NCBI GenBank assembly: GCA_033026295.1
Contig: CM065168.1
Span: forward strand, 22,545,306-22,609,305
DNA from: Channa striata
Taxonomy: Eukaryota > Chordata > Actinopteri > Anabantiformes > Channidae
Reading direction: 5' to 3'
DNA: 64,000 nt
Below, one piece after another: positions 1 through 12,909 of the stretch. Made by a program: the position numbers and the translations under genes. Each line of letters begins with the position of its first letter. The first letter of the stretch is position 1. A model generated the notes under the pieces. It saw only the letters and a list, made by a program, of their open reading frames with translations, was not told where the DNA came from and made no database searches.

Positions 1-3000
1 TAAGCAATGCCCCTGTCCTGCCACTGAGGGGCAGTATAAAGACAGGCAGGTACAGCACGGACACAAGGACACAAAGTTACAACACGAGGTTATCACATTA
101 TTTGCTATCATCTAAAGGTAATGACAGTGAACTCTGCCTTACATTTATGTGGGGAGATTATAATAAAAGGAGAACACCTTTCCAATTCTAAAATGCAAAC
201 AGCCCAACGCGAGAGCGAAAGAAATGCTGAATAAATACTAATACATTTTCAATTAGCTGTGATTTGATAGTGGCCAGTTACTTTTCATGTAATTATATTC
301 ACATTTTTCAATTGGAGATTGTAATAGTTCAAGTTCAAAGGCAGCGACATGCAAACATGAATCTATAGCACCAGTTGGTAATATGCAAAACCCAGTCACA
401 TGTAAGGACCAAATGTTTCCTAAAGCTAAACAAAATGGAATTGAATTTTTCTCCTACTTGAATAAGGGGGATAGTGTTATTGTAATTGATACTTACTGCA
501 CATAAAAGTGATTGTTGCATCCTAAAGTCTAAGAGGAGTGATGCAAAATGTTGGAGTCGAACACAGCTCAGACCAAAAGCTTTTTTTCCCCTTTAGTCTT
601 TCTGCCACCACCTATTCACTGCCATTGTTCAGTCGCAGGGTCTAAACTGTTGTTTTGCCTTCATAATTTGCCCAGTGATAAACTCTAAATCCCCCTCAGA
701 AAAGTCGTGTTTCTTTTACAGTTGCAGCCAAATCTATAACTTGTGCTGCCATATGTAATGTCCCCTTTGAATGCCGCGGCCTGCTTCATGAAGTGTAAGT
801 GATCTTGAATCCATTATTTATCACCTCCTCTTGCTGCTACTACACCGAAGAGTGGGGCCCTGTTGTACGCAGCGCTGTTGTGCTAAACAGTTCTCCAGCA
901 GCACAGGGCAATTGCGCCCGCACACTTCATATCAACTTTGATTAATGCTCGACTCTGTCACGGCATGCAACATTTTAGAGGAGCAGCCTTTCAGAGGGAG
1001 ACCCAGGTCGATGGCGAGCAACACGATGAGGCAATACGTGTTGCTGAGCAGGCTGCGTCCTGGTGACAAAAGGACCCAGGGGTTTATGGATGACAGATTA
1101 ACATTTGACAGTATCAATACACTTTTATTGATGGATTGCAGCGTCTTGTTACATAGCCACTCAGTGAGGTGTTTGAAGATGAAATGTTACCCCTTATAAA
1201 TTGAGTTGAGCCCCCCGATGTTATCACTGAGGTAGGACTGCGCAACAGCAAAAGGAAAATGTCAACATTTGTCTTTTAAGGACTAGTGGTGCTGCGTAAA
1301 CTTCAAGCCTAATGACCCGACATGATTTAATTTGACTAATTAACTGATGGAGAATCCGATCATGCCGCCAAAACACGTTCAGTTTGCTTCATAATGGAAA
1401 TTTTACACAATGCCGTGTGCTTTAAAAGCTCATTTATTATACGAAAATGTTGAGTCCAGTGAAATATACAGAGACAGGAGCTGGGAGAGATAAAACGAGT
1501 GAGCTTCAGAGATCCTGACAAAGGTTGTGTCTTACACACTGGATGCTGCGTTGCGCTTAAAGCAATGGCTCAACATTTTGATAAACACTCTTATTAGCTT
1601 TGTTGCCGAGAGTTACACGAGAAGATCAATACACTGTGATGTCTGAATGGTAAATATACTGGCAGCATAATGTAGCTTATTTTAGCTCAGCATAAGGTTT
1701 TTCTATGATTTCACCAAATAAACCTTTGTGGCCATTTTATCCATGGGTTCAGCTAGGCTGCTTTTTTTTTTTTAATTGTGTGCCAGTTTTTGTGAGAACT
1801 AAATCTGGCTGGCATCTAGAGCAAATTTCTTCTTTCGATGTCACGACACATGAGAGTGGCGAAGATATTCTCGTGTGAACTGGCAAAAATATTTGCGTCC
1901 ACCTAAATATTTAAGCGTTCGTCTATGATAGAAACAGACTAAACAAATTAAGCCAAAGTTCCCGTCTATTCATTTAAGTTCATTTTCATTTACAGGAGCA
2001 CGCCGGCTAGCCTGCCAGCTATTGGCTGCTATTTCATTTTGATCCTGAGAGGTTGCATCAAGTTTGATTATCCCTTTGTGTTCTCATGTGTTTCTGTGTG
2101 TGCATGTGTGTATTGCACTTGACTCGCCGAAGGCACTGGATCATTGTCTAGCAATGTTTGATACCTCATGTGTTATTCATTGGAAAGCTGTTTTGCTGTT
2201 TGCTCTCCTTGTGCTACCTGCTGACTTCACATGGGGTCACTTTAACTGGCTTCTGTGCGTACTCAGAAGGATTTCCAATATCAAAAAGTGTGAGGGCTTT
2301 GTCAAAGTGCATTATTATATCGTATTCAGGCTGAACGCTGGCGGGGTGACCTAAACAGTCAGGCTTGATAAAAAACTTTTTACCAAAATCATGTTTCACA
2401 TACATTAGTTGTTTTCTCTTTGTGCGTCAAGATTTAAACTAAGGGATTTTTTTTTTAATCAAATCAAATATTTCATAATCAAATCAAAACATACCTGGCG
2501 TGTTTTCCTTTCATTATTTTCGATGACTGCAATAACACAGATGTGTGTCGGCAGCTTTATCAGTCACAGCATTGCTGCATTTGTGCTTTACTAAACTGTA
2601 TTCAGCTTGAGATGTGCGTGTGTGTACATCTATACGTGCCCAACACGATTATGATTTTTTTCAAAGATCCTTTCTATGACATCCAAGAGGTGTCTAAAAA
2701 AAACAATTCAGATGTCCACATCCTGTATCCACATTGTAAATGTATCAGCCTTTTATTCAACATTAATACCGAGCCGGGGAAACATTGCACTCCGAGTTCT
2801 CTAATTACAATGCAGCTAATGTATTATTTCCTCCCCATGTGGGATTACTTTCATCTTTCCCATTAAGATGCACATTTTGTTTGGATACTCAAATTACAAA
2901 CCCCATATTAAATCTGACTGTGCAAAAGGCATTGATCATAGCCCCGATAGCTGCACTCCAACTTTGATTTAATTTGCACTTCCATTAATATCTATGAGAC

Positions 3001-6000
3001 GTCCGATTGTCGTCTTGGGCATATTGATGGTATTGTAAGCCCTGCCTTCATATAATGTTCCCCAGCGGCAATGAGGAAATGTTACAGAGAATTAGGCCGA
3101 GAAGCAGGCTCAGTGGAACTGGCACCGCAGTCAGAAATTCATTACCCTAATAAATAGAAGGGGGGAAAAAAGCAAGAATCTTAACAGAAAATTTTCTCTT
3201 AAGATTCTTTCTGTATCTCTCTCTCTCACAAAAACCTCTCACTTGACCCTGGGAGTGGATGAGTCTAACTTTGGTGCTTGTCATTATTGCCGCTCGTGCA
3301 CCCATGGGTCTTCTTGGGACCCAGATAAGTCTTTAAACGGTGCCTGATGCTTCAATAGGATCACCGTCACCTATTGCCTGTCCACCGTGACAGGCGGCAT
3401 CTCTTTTGCTGCTCCGTTGACGAGAACAAAGCCTAAATCTTAGCAGATCTTCCAACGCGGCAGAGGGAAATGCGAGTTATCGCAGGAAAAACACGACTGC
3501 AATAGTAGATTCACTACAAGCTAGTGTCAAGCCACGCTGATTTCTTATGTTGATTAATGAAGTGCCAGCTGAGTATATGTACTGTCCCCTGCCTTTGCTG
3601 AAGCCTTGACACGCTGTTTTCTATGGGGAACCACCGCTGGAGCCAGGAGACATGAGTTATGCTGTAATTAATGCAATCATGAAGATGAAAATAGCTGTTG
3701 TTGCAACCAGAAAACCACAATGAAGAGTGAGTGAACTGCGGAGGGAGAAGATTCATTGTTAGGTGGCTGCGTTGGTCCTCCGAGGGCCGGGCTTGACAGT
3801 GTATCTTTCACTAGATCCCTAACTTCCCATGGCACGGCTTTCATTCCAGACGTCTGCAAGCTTTTGCAGCGGATGGAACAATTTCCCCTTTTTGTTTTTC
3901 GAAAAAGGGGGAGGGCTCGGCTTCACTTACGATTCTGCCAGAGTGATTCATTTGCAGGTCATTAAAAAACTCGTCCTATGAAAGCGTTAGGCTGCTCAGG
4001 TGGCGAAGCCTGTGCAGGGGAGACGCGTCGTAAATAAAGACAGCTACATTTCAAATGCCATAAATAGGGGACACCTAAGGACCTTGCATGATTGCAGACA
4101 TCTAATCATTTAATTTATGCGTGTCTAAAGGAGCCCTCATTAACATTCAAGTAGCACTCATCTGTCTAGGGGGATCATTCTGAAGGCTGAATCACTCTCA
4201 GATGGAACGTATCTATTTGGGCAACACAGCATGGCTACACACTCAGCAAGCACCTTTTCGCTTCTTCCCTCAATGTCACGAGAGACACAGCGTGTAACTC
4301 TCATAACTTACTCTGTGTGATTTGTGATCCAGTGATTGTGTTGATGTTAATGTGGAGAATCTCTGACAATGTTAAAGTCATATTCTCTAGGTCACGGTAC
4401 AGTGTTGGGACTGAAATCATTTAACCTTTTCTCGGAGCTGCCCGGACAAAGGCTGCATCCGCGAGTGTGTTTGCCGATGATCAGCAGCAGCCTTTTGATG
4501 AAGACAACCGAAACCTGTGATGTTTATTTTGCAAGACTGTCTGAAGTCTTTGTTAGCACTGTGATACTGTAACACACCTCAGTGTCTGCACAGCAGATGT
4601 ATGCATGACAGAAACTCAATAATAATTGGCGTGGATTGCTTTTGGCACGTGCTGGTTGCTGACAGCTGCTTTGTTCTATGGTCAGATTTCATATTTAACA
4701 CATCAAAGACTTGGGATACTTCACACTCTGCTAAGGACTGATAGCAAGTCTGACACTCTGCTGTTATGAGAGGAGAGAGTTGGTCTTTCTGTGGTGGAGA
4801 ATAAAGTCAAGCTGCATTCAGTGTTTCACTTTTTATGTTCGCTTTCCTGATACATAGATGAAGTTATACCGAGTCTCTTGCAAGGAATGCAGTAAACACC
4901 ACAGAGGAAGTGTCATGTTTACAGTGATAATCAAAGACTTATTGGAAGGAAATTCCTGCAGCATGAAAGCATATTTAAAAACTGTACCTGGCATGAGTAA
5001 TCTGTAAGCATGTGGATTTCGTAACGGAACACGACACGCTGAGGGTGTGACAGCGTGTCTGTACAGTAAGAATGACAGTGTGACCGTGACATGGAAAGAA
5101 CTGGTCAAACAGTGGTGGCCCAGTCATAGCTTAGCAAATAACTCGATACAGCAGGTCTGTCGGGTTTGAGGTTTGTCCACGTGATCTATTAATGTGCATG
5201 GGGCCGTGGAAAACTGAAATGCAACGGGAACGTCCAAAGTCACTCAACAATATATAATAAGTCTGGTATATTAGTAATTGTATTGTCTTCTCTCAGTTGT
5301 GGCATAAATCTGGACTAAACGAATATTATTCTCCCAGTAAAATTGAAGACCATGCCCAAAATAACGGTTTGGTGCCATATAGTGTAGAGCAGACATGCCA
5401 TTTTACTTAACGAAACACAACATTTAACAAGGCTGAAATAGTCTGATTTGCCTTTTACTCCTAAACTGTTTTGTAAATTATTGTTGTTAGCGAGAATATT
5501 CTTCTTACAGTAACTTTACTTCTAGGACAGATTTCAAGTTGGACAGACTTTGTCACAGAACCTGCTGATGTGGATGTAGAGACGCTTTGCATTGAAAGAG
5601 CATTTTAGAATTTAGCTGGTTCAATGTAGGCGAGCTCTTATTCAGAGTGTCTGTTTTTAATGGCCTGTAACAAAAACCACTTCTAATGAGCTGCAGGTTA
5701 AACATCACAGCTAACCAAACAAGCACATTTGGAAGTGAGTTGTTTGCCCATACTTGTCTACAGCTCGACGGAGATGAGTGAATTCTAGCTCCGCATGTTT
5801 TAGATGGCTGAAAATTGACACTGCGATCCAAAGTAGTTGGCGGTGGCTGAGCTCTGACCAAACCTTTCGTTTCGCTGAGCGCGTTATACACACACGCTGC
5901 CCCGACTTGACTGCTGTTGTCTGACCTGACCACCGCCACAGCTGGGCACACCAACAATGTGGGTGATTTGTTTTTGCAAGGCGTTCGTCTTTCTGTCCTG

Positions 6001-7031
6001 GTAACAGATGAAATAATCGTGAGACACTGAGAATCAGCTTTTTCTCTATTTAGTTTAATAATGTCGGGCAGTACGCTGGATCATGGTTTCCACTGGAACC
6101 AAGACGCCTGGGTGGCTCTATCTTGGCTGTAGCTGAACTGCGGCAGAATGTATTTGCATAAAGTTGAGCCTAGCCGGGCCCCTGTTGAATGAGTCCTGTT
6201 CTGCGGGGTTACATGATGGCAAATCCGGCTTTCCACTAACAGTGAATGGGCAGATGCTATTTGTATCTGTGTGTGTTAGACGGTAACTTTACAGATATGG
6301 AGGATGACCTACAGCTAAACAAGTAAGCGAAGTTTACTTATATAGCACCTTATTAGATGAGTAGATTAGAAAAAAAAGTAAAAAGAGATATATGACAATC
6401 TAATAAAGACATAAAGACACCACAAGCTACTACTCAAAGTCTAAACAGATTAATCTTGAGCTGCTTTTTTTTGGAGAAATTAAATTACAAGAGCAGCCAT
6501 GTTAAAAAAAAAAAAAAACATATAACATGAACATTTTTCCAGCGTCTAATTGGACGATAACGCAGGACTATGGCAGCAGCACTAACCTACCGTGGTGACT
6601 CTTTTCCGAATCGTGACAGAAACTCAGGACACATCCTCCAGCTCACCTACAGGTAACACAGGGAACGTCTCACAGGATGGTGTCACACCGTGAGGTCAAC
6701 TGTACATTCTCTACAGCCAAGTCTTTTATTTCTGAAAGTAAAAGATTTTTAACAGCCCAGGGAAAAACTTTTTTTTTCTGATTTCTTACAAAGAAAAACA
6801 AACAAGTATTGATTATTTACTTGGTTTCTTTGCAAAAACAGGTAATTAAAAACGCTGTTATTTCACCATGACTTAAATAGAAGCATTTGTAATTCTCTGG
6901 AAGAATTACCGAAAGAAAAAGTCAGCCAGAGATCTGTCTGAGCTAATCTTAGCTTAATGATCCGGCTTCCTGGCTGAAGACTACTTTTCTCCACCTTTGT
7001 TGTGAATCTACTACGATTGTCATCATATAAC

Positions 7032-7034
<3 letters not shown>
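1..7034. other. Gene-free non-coding stretch
   Basis: No gene recognised. Open frames here, including a 134-codon one on the minus strand at 5553-5957, show no domain, no splice pattern and no biased composition. The sequence is mostly unique and AT-rich, with short homopolymers (6507-6519) and a fish-repeat-like word AGTTTACTTATATAGCACC near 6331. The block at 3000-3170 is listed separately as a candidate regulatory element. Confidence 0.6.
3000..3170. promoter_or_regulatory. Candidate conserved non-coding element
   Basis: A non-repetitive block with homeodomain-like ATTA cores (for example AGAATTAGG and TCATTACCC). It is free of microsatellite, coding frame and transposon similarity and lies in a gene desert. 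Selected by eye only; no alignment was possible. Confidence 0.2.

Positions 7035-7067
<33 letters not shown>
7035..7067 (+). repeat. Poly(A) tract, 33 bases
   Basis: An uninterrupted run of 33 A followed by GGAAAAACC. It could be the tail of an old retroposed sequence, but I see no recognisable retroposon body upstream (6540-7030) and no clear target-site duplication. Confidence 0.9.
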
Positions 7068-7069
<2 letters not shown>

Positions 7070-8186
7070 AAAAACCCTGGTGTAGCAAATTCCAGTTCAT
7101 ACATCATCATCAGCACAGGCCTTGAAAACAGGGAGAGACCAAACTGGAATCAGTGCAGCTCTCATCAGGTTTTAGAATAAACCCTGAGAGCCTGGAGGAA
7201 CGTGGAAGCATTTGAGGGTAATGTGAGAAGTTTCCCCCACCAGGTAAGGGGAAGCAAGGCGGGGGCCGTTTAACGACTGAGTTAAACGCCACATTTTAGC
7301 CGCTGCACAAGGTGTGAGACCGTTGTGCTCTTCTCTATAGGCACAATCTAGCAGCATTTTGATGTCTCTAACAAGAACACAATAAATTGTTCCTCATTAT
7401 TCAGTAATTAACTCCAATGCGCCGGGTCCCCATCCCCCTGCGCCACGCTCTAAATCACCACCCTCCTCCCCTCTTCTCCTCCTGCTACACAGCTCTTTAA
7501 TTTCCTCTATGCTGTGGGGGGTGGGGGCAAGAGAGGATGGAGTGAGGGGGGGGGCACACGCAGCTTGATGCACTCCATCATCCCCATGTCACCATCTTGT
7601 CACCCTTTCACCCATTCCCAGCCACACCCACCTCCTCCCTCGCTCCTTGCATTTTCCCATGCCTACTCCTCAGTGTCTGCCACCTGGTTAAAGGAGGGAG
7701 CGGTCACCTGGGCCCAGTCACGTCTCCCGCAGTGAGGTAGCTCGCACCTTGTTCTATCAAGGCATCAAAATTTGCCCCCCGGCTCGATTTGCTGTCTTTT
7801 CGCAGGGCTTTCCCCTTCCTCCTCAGCCTTTAATTGTTAAAATGAGGCCATTAATTGGAGGCTGAGTCAAATCACCTGTCATTTCAGCTGGGAATCATCC
7901 GCTGATTGAAAGGTATCATAAAAACCTGCCCAGGGCCTGCTTTTTGCGGTGCCTGCTGGGAGCTCCCTTTGTGCCTTGACAATCTCTGCCCATGGGCGCA
8001 CAACTCACTTTACTTTCTGTGGCGGAGATTAGGCGGGTAGTCTTGGGTGACACACATCCACGCGCGTGGCCCAAATATAGATTCAAGAGAGTCAGTAGTG
8101 TCAGGCGCAATTCCTGGAGGATGTTGTGGGGAGTGTTCGTTTTCCACTGTACTATTAATGCCCCTGACCTAATTGAGGATGATGCT

Positions 8187-8208
8187 CACACACACACACA
8201 CACACACA
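8187..8208 (+). repeat. (CA)11 microsatellite
   Basis: An uninterrupted CA dinucleotide run of 22 bases. Confidence 0.95.
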
Positions 8209-8819
8209 TCTCTATATGTGAGTGAGGTCAGGTTCATTTAAGGGGGTAATTGTAAAACTGGCATGTAAACTAGGACAACAGTACAAATGACAAAGACAAT
8301 GAGGACGGATGACAAATTTCTTGACAGAGTTTTTATTCAATATCCTGCTGCATTTTGCGATAGTCAATGTGATCATTTGTGTTTTGTTTTGTTTACTCCC
8401 TTCTAATGTTATATTATCTGGGGCTGAAGGTTATTTCTGAAAATATACGATTTTGCCTTAAGGCTCTGCCCTATGGGTGTAGCTAAAAAAGGGGACTTAT
8501 GAGAAACACATGCATCTAACATTTGAAGGGACATCAACTCAAATGCAGCCAAACATCCTTCACCTTGTGACAGCTGCACTGCACCGCTGCAAAGTACAGA
8601 AAGCACCACTCTCACCCATTTAAAAATGCTCCATTTGCTTAAGAAAATCACTTTGAATATGTTGGCAATATTAACATAGAAAGACCATTAGAAAAATAGG
8701 TCTAAATTATTCTGAGGGCACAATGTTGCATAAAGCTTCAGGACCCCCATTTTCCACATAGACCTAATCTTGAGGAACAGTACATAAGATGCTGACAAAC
8801 CCACTGTTTGAAATAAAAA

Positions 8820-9060
8820 CCCTCTAAACACATGACATTAATATTTAATGGCGCTGCTTCCTCGGGAGGCCACTCTGGGCTGCAGCGCTGTGTCTGAAGG
8901 GAGACCATATTAGTGCCGTGTGCTCTGGAGGAAGAGCAGCTTCACACTAATGAAGCGATCAGGGCCTGAACTCTGAAGAAACCTCACATCCGATTAGTGA
9001 GCAGAGATGCATGTAAACATGGCGAAGCCGCACGCGATTAGGTCACTTTGTTAATGCGAG
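8820..9060. promoter_or_regulatory. Candidate conserved non-coding element
   Basis: A non-repetitive block with AT-rich cores (GACATTAATATTTAATGG, CACTAATGAAG, CCGATTAGTG) alternating with GC-rich stretches and no reading frame. This composition is common in vertebrate developmental enhancers. By-eye selection only. Confidence 0.2.
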
Positions 9061-10598
9061 CCTCGTACCACTAAACACAACAGCAGAGCGGCGTGCGGCG
9101 CTTTGAAGTATTTTGCAAGCAACAACAAATTTCGCGTTTAATCATTTCAGCATTACTGGTCCTTTTTGACCCTCTATGCAAGTGTTTTGAATTAGGCACG
9201 GAACTAGAGGAGCAGTATCCAAGCTAATGGGTTAACGTATTCTCTGAGCAACTATTAAGGTGCCTGCATGTGCCGTGCGGCAGTGAAAACCACCTGACCT
9301 TGTCCACATCCGCTCGGCCGGGATGGGACAGCATTTGAACCCGGCCAGTAAAGGACAGGCCATTTGGTTGTTATTAAAAAAACACTAGAAGCTCATGCTA
9401 CTCCCAAAGCCATCAGGTAATTTGAAAGAGATCCAGCGAGTTTAAGATGTGCAGATGTTTTCGCTTTAAAACTGGCATCTGTTTATGCAGACACACTTTA
9501 TGTTCGAAAAGCCACAAAGGACCACCAATAGGTTTTATGGAGCAGTATCAGCTTGAGCACTCAGCTTTGTAATTGTGCTGCACCAGGTAATGAGAAAATT
9601 GGTCACAAGCAGTGTTCCCCGTAGATGCAACCCGCAACATACAATTTTGCACAGCATGTGCAGTGTCTACATTTATTTTTTTTTCGTAGTCTGCGCAGCG
9701 CTTCCGTGAAGCTTTTAAGGGGTCAAACACGGTCACAGTTTAGAGCCTAACTAATACCAGAGGACTAATTCCATCCAAAAATACATGTGCAGATACGACC
9801 GCTTTCATTTTGCAGGAACTTTATAGGATACATATGGAATAGTACAGTACTCCTGGATTTCCAGTACATGTGTAGAAATGATAGCAAGGAGTAATTTGTA
9901 GTTTAATGAGTCATATTAAAATCATCTGCAGGCCCTGTATTTTATTTTAAAAGAAAGAAGTCTATGCGGATGAGAAACATCTTCAGTGTTTTTCAGTCTG
10001 CTTCTCATAAAAGAACCGAAACAGCCTTTTAGAGTTGCTTATGATTTCCTGATGAATATGACTAATCCTTGTTTGTGCCATGTGTCTAAAGTTCAACTTT
10101 TGACGATACCTATCAAAGTATTACAGTTATTAAAACATGGAGGATTTCATTATTTTTTCTGTCTGCAGCTGCTCCAGTCTGGTTTTAATATTTCCTGTCA
10201 AACAATGTTCATCTAGTATTAGTAAATACTGCAGATGCAAAACTATTTTGTAAATATGACTTGTCTCCTGGCTCATGGAACTGGAATGTTCTCAGCTGTG
10301 GAGAAATATACTGCAAAAATAACATTAGTAACAATTAGTTTTGGAAACTGGACCAGACGATGTGGGCTGGAAGCTTCCTTAAATGTAAACTTGTCCTTAT
10401 CTACTGAGACAGAATGTCAATACTAACAGGCTTTTGAGGTCCACATGAGTTTTATTTGTAAGAGTTAGCAGTTATTTTTGGTTATATATGATTCACTTTT
10501 CATGATCCTTCTCACTATAATCATGTCGGCGAGCTAATCGCCTTTGAATCTTTAATAACTTATTTTGTGCAATGACCAGTTCTTGAAGCTGATATGTT

Positions 10599-11110
10599 GA
10601 AAGCAGGAAAAGGGATTTGAGTGACTTTGGCAGGGACTCAATTATGGTGGATACACACCTGGGTCAGCATATGTATCCACAAAACTGCAGGTCTTCTTGG
10701 CGTTCCTGGTGCGCAGTGGTCAATATTTACCAAAAGTGGTCCAGGGAAGGACAGTCAGCAAACCAGCGACAGGGTCGTGGGTGTCCAAAGCTCACTGATG
10801 CATGTCGGGGGCAAAAGATACCCCGTCTGGTCCAATCCCACACGAGAACCACTGTTGCACTGCTGCTTGTAGGTCTGCTCAGAGCGAGTGCGCTGACCTC
10901 TTTGAATGCCCACAGTGGATAAGTGAACAGAACCGGGCCATAAGACCTAGTGTGATGAATAATGTGGACGGATTTACCTGGCAAAGCAATGGTGCCAGTA
11001 TCGCTACAGGATGTCAAAGATGCTCATGTCTTGCAGTCCTTGCCTCAAAAGATCGGAGCTGTTTTAGCAGCAGAGTGGAAGCTACGCCAAATTAAGCAGG
11101 TGGTTTCACT
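10599..11110 (+). pseudogene. Tc1-like transposase relic, internally deleted
   Basis: From 10599 the plus strand reads ESRKRDLSDFGRD, then SAVVNIYQKWSREGQSANQR with small changes and RGCPKLTDA...RLVQSHTRTTVALL. This is the N-terminal helix-turn-helix DNA-binding part of a fish Tc1/mariner transposase. Similarity then breaks into other frames: about 10910-11015 holds a piece like the middle of the protein (QW..EQ.., NNVDGFTW), and 11040-11100 reads LPQKIGAVLAAEWKLRQ, like the C-terminal end. The DDE catalytic core between them is missing and there are frameshifts and stops, so no transposase can be made. I could not find the terminal inverted repeats. Confidence 0.75.
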
Positions 11111-12040
11111 GTTGCGACACATTTTTTCCATATGTCAATAACTAAATCTTTTGCAAAGCTGTGTAACTTTAGAAAGTCACAGTTGCGGAGAGGAAATGTA
11201 TTGTGACTCTAACCGCAGCCTCTTATTAAGCTACAGTGAACTTTACAAAAATGCATTTACCAGAACTATCAGTTTGCTAATGGCATAGTACTGAACGACT
11301 CCAGTGGCTTTTTCCCTTTGGCGGGACTCACAAAGGTTCTGGATTCTGTGCTTCGCATTTATTCAGTGGGGGCCCAAGAATGAACCATTGAGAGCTGGAA
11401 CAATGATGACAGATCGTAACCGCTGTGCAGAACTGTAGCTACAGCGGATGGCAGTGCTTCTGACGATTGCACTATAATAGTCTCCGTGTTTATAGAGTGA
11501 AATGACTCTGTTGGTCTTTATACAGTATAAAACGGTAGAAAACAAATGTTTGGTAATTGAAGATAATCCAGCAACGCTGTGTTGTACACGTCCTCTCACG
11601 CTGACCTCTCTGCCAAACAGATGATACTTAAGAACAGTGTTGTCCTGTGTACTGCTCTCGCACTCCCATAGCAGCCGCACTCCCGCGTTCATTTGCCATT
11701 ATGTGACAAGGACATATTTCAAACTCAAGTGATCCAAACAGTGATCTACCACTTGAGAGAGCTGTCTTTGAGAACAGAGGTCGAGGGGAGCTACAAGGAC
11801 GAGTGTCCTACAAATGCCATATCCAACAGCTCCTGTGTTTCCAGTGGCACTTGAACTGAAATAGGCACGCTCAACAGGGGACAGGCTTCAAGATTTTTTT
11901 TTTTTTTTTTCCATACTTCACAAAGACTTATCATATTGAAGCCGGAGTGCTTGTTGGTGTGTCAGTAATAACAGAACAGCAGTGGAATTTGCAGTGCTCA
12001 AGGCCGGAGCGTTGTTTGTGATGACGCGGACTGTTAAGGC
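11111..12040. other. Gene-free non-coding stretch
   Basis: No gene recognised. The minus-strand open frame at 11363-11692 (109 codons) has no similarity I know. A T-run lies at 11893-11910. It may include flanking debris of the Tc1-like relic. Confidence 0.5.
11893..11910 (+). repeat. Poly(T) tract
   Basis: An uninterrupted run of about 18 T. Confidence 0.85.
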
Positions 12041-12073
12041 ATTCATTCATTCATTCATTCATTCATTCATTCA
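12041..12073 (+). repeat. (ATTC)8 microsatellite
   Basis: An uninterrupted ATTC tetranucleotide repeat of about 33 bases. Confidence 0.95.
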
Positions 12074-12124
12074 GTATCTACAGCAGACAGTGACGGATAC
12101 ATCCAAGCGTAAGCAGGTCAAAGA

Positions 12125-12610
12125 TAAAGATTTATTTACTTATATAGCAGTTATTTGATTTGAATTGATAACACTTTAATTATCCCCTGAGGAGGAAATT
12201 CAGGTGCCACCCAGAGTGAAGATGGCAGAAAAAGTCAGAAAGAGTCCAGAAGACAACAAATTGTGAAGGGGTCTAATTAAAGTCCAAGCAGTCCAAGCAC
12301 TTTGACAGGTGTTTTTAGGAAAACCAGGAAAACCAGTCTGCGATTTTCTGAGCCAGTTGGAATTACTGGGAGTAATGGTGAGAGTGGGGGCTGATGGCAG
12401 CAGCAACAAAGGACCCACAGCAGCGCCACTTCACACAGCATGGTGCCGGAGATGTTACTCAGGCTGCGGCCTCTCTTTGTCCGTCCACCCTGAAAAGCAT
12501 CCGTCCATTCAGAGGTTCGTCGTGAGCTGGGTCAGCCGTGTTTCCCACTGCATTCCGCAGTCCTTCTTCAGCTCTGGTGACTTGTCCGATTCATTGGGGA
12601 CAGATCCTAC
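12125..12610. mobile_element. Degraded retrotransposon-like repeat
   Basis: The block starts with TTTATTTACTTATATAGCAG and TTGAATTGATAACACTTTAAT, then a TATCCCCTGAGGAGGAAATTC stretch that resembles the widespread fish motif 'TTTATTGATCCC...GGAAATTCA' at the 3' end of non-LTR retrotransposons. It continues with a GC-rich section (CTGATGGCAGCAGCAACAAA, CGTCGTGAGCTGGGTCAGCC) that I also associate with fish interspersed repeats. No reading frame survives. Family and orientation are uncertain. Confidence 0.4.
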
Positions 12611-12903
12611 ATTGCCCACAACAATGAAAGGCAAACACGTGTTCTACCACCTTTGTTTTTCTCCGTGCTTCACTCCAGCTATGCAGCCCTGCCTCCGCGT
12701 CCTCAGCTTATGGTTTTTTAGCTTTTTCTGCTGAGTCAGACTGGGGTGCATATAAATATATCAACAATTCATCTTGAGAGCAGCAATTAAAACTGTCTGC
12801 TTAACGTATAACCTATGTAATGTCATTTAAACCATAATTCTTCATTTTAGGCCACATATGTAGACAAACACACTGTGCTCAACAATTAAAATGTTTTTTA
12901 AAC

Positions 12904-12909
12904 TTTATT
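12904..12909 (-). terminator. mdfic2: Possible polyadenylation signal of mdfic2
   Basis: AATAAA on the minus strand, followed about 25-40 bases later by a GT-rich stretch (12885-12850 region, TGTTGAGC then GTGTGTTTGTC). This is the usual layout of a vertebrate cleavage site. I found no AATAAA or ATTAAA on this strand between the stop codon at 13931 and here, so the 3' UTR would be about 1.0 kb. No transcript evidence is available. Confidence 0.4.

Larger units (their letters stand above)
7068..10598. other. Gene-free non-coding stretch
   Basis: No gene recognised. It contains a C/T-rich and G-rich patch at 7420-7560 and a (CA)n at 8187-8208. The 8820-9060 block is AT/GC-mixed and non-repetitive and could be regulatory. 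Confidence 0.6.

Noticed and set aside
5553..5957. 134-codon minus-strand open frame
   Set aside because: No domain, no splice context, and a second frame overlaps it; consistent with chance.
6930..6985. AGCTAATCTTAGCTTA, resembling the 'GTTAGCTTAGCATAAAG' fish repeat
   Set aside because: The match is short and no neighbouring part of that repeat could be recognised.
12309..12734. 141-codon plus-strand frame
   Set aside because: It lies within and just past a degraded retrotransposon-like repeat and has no domain.
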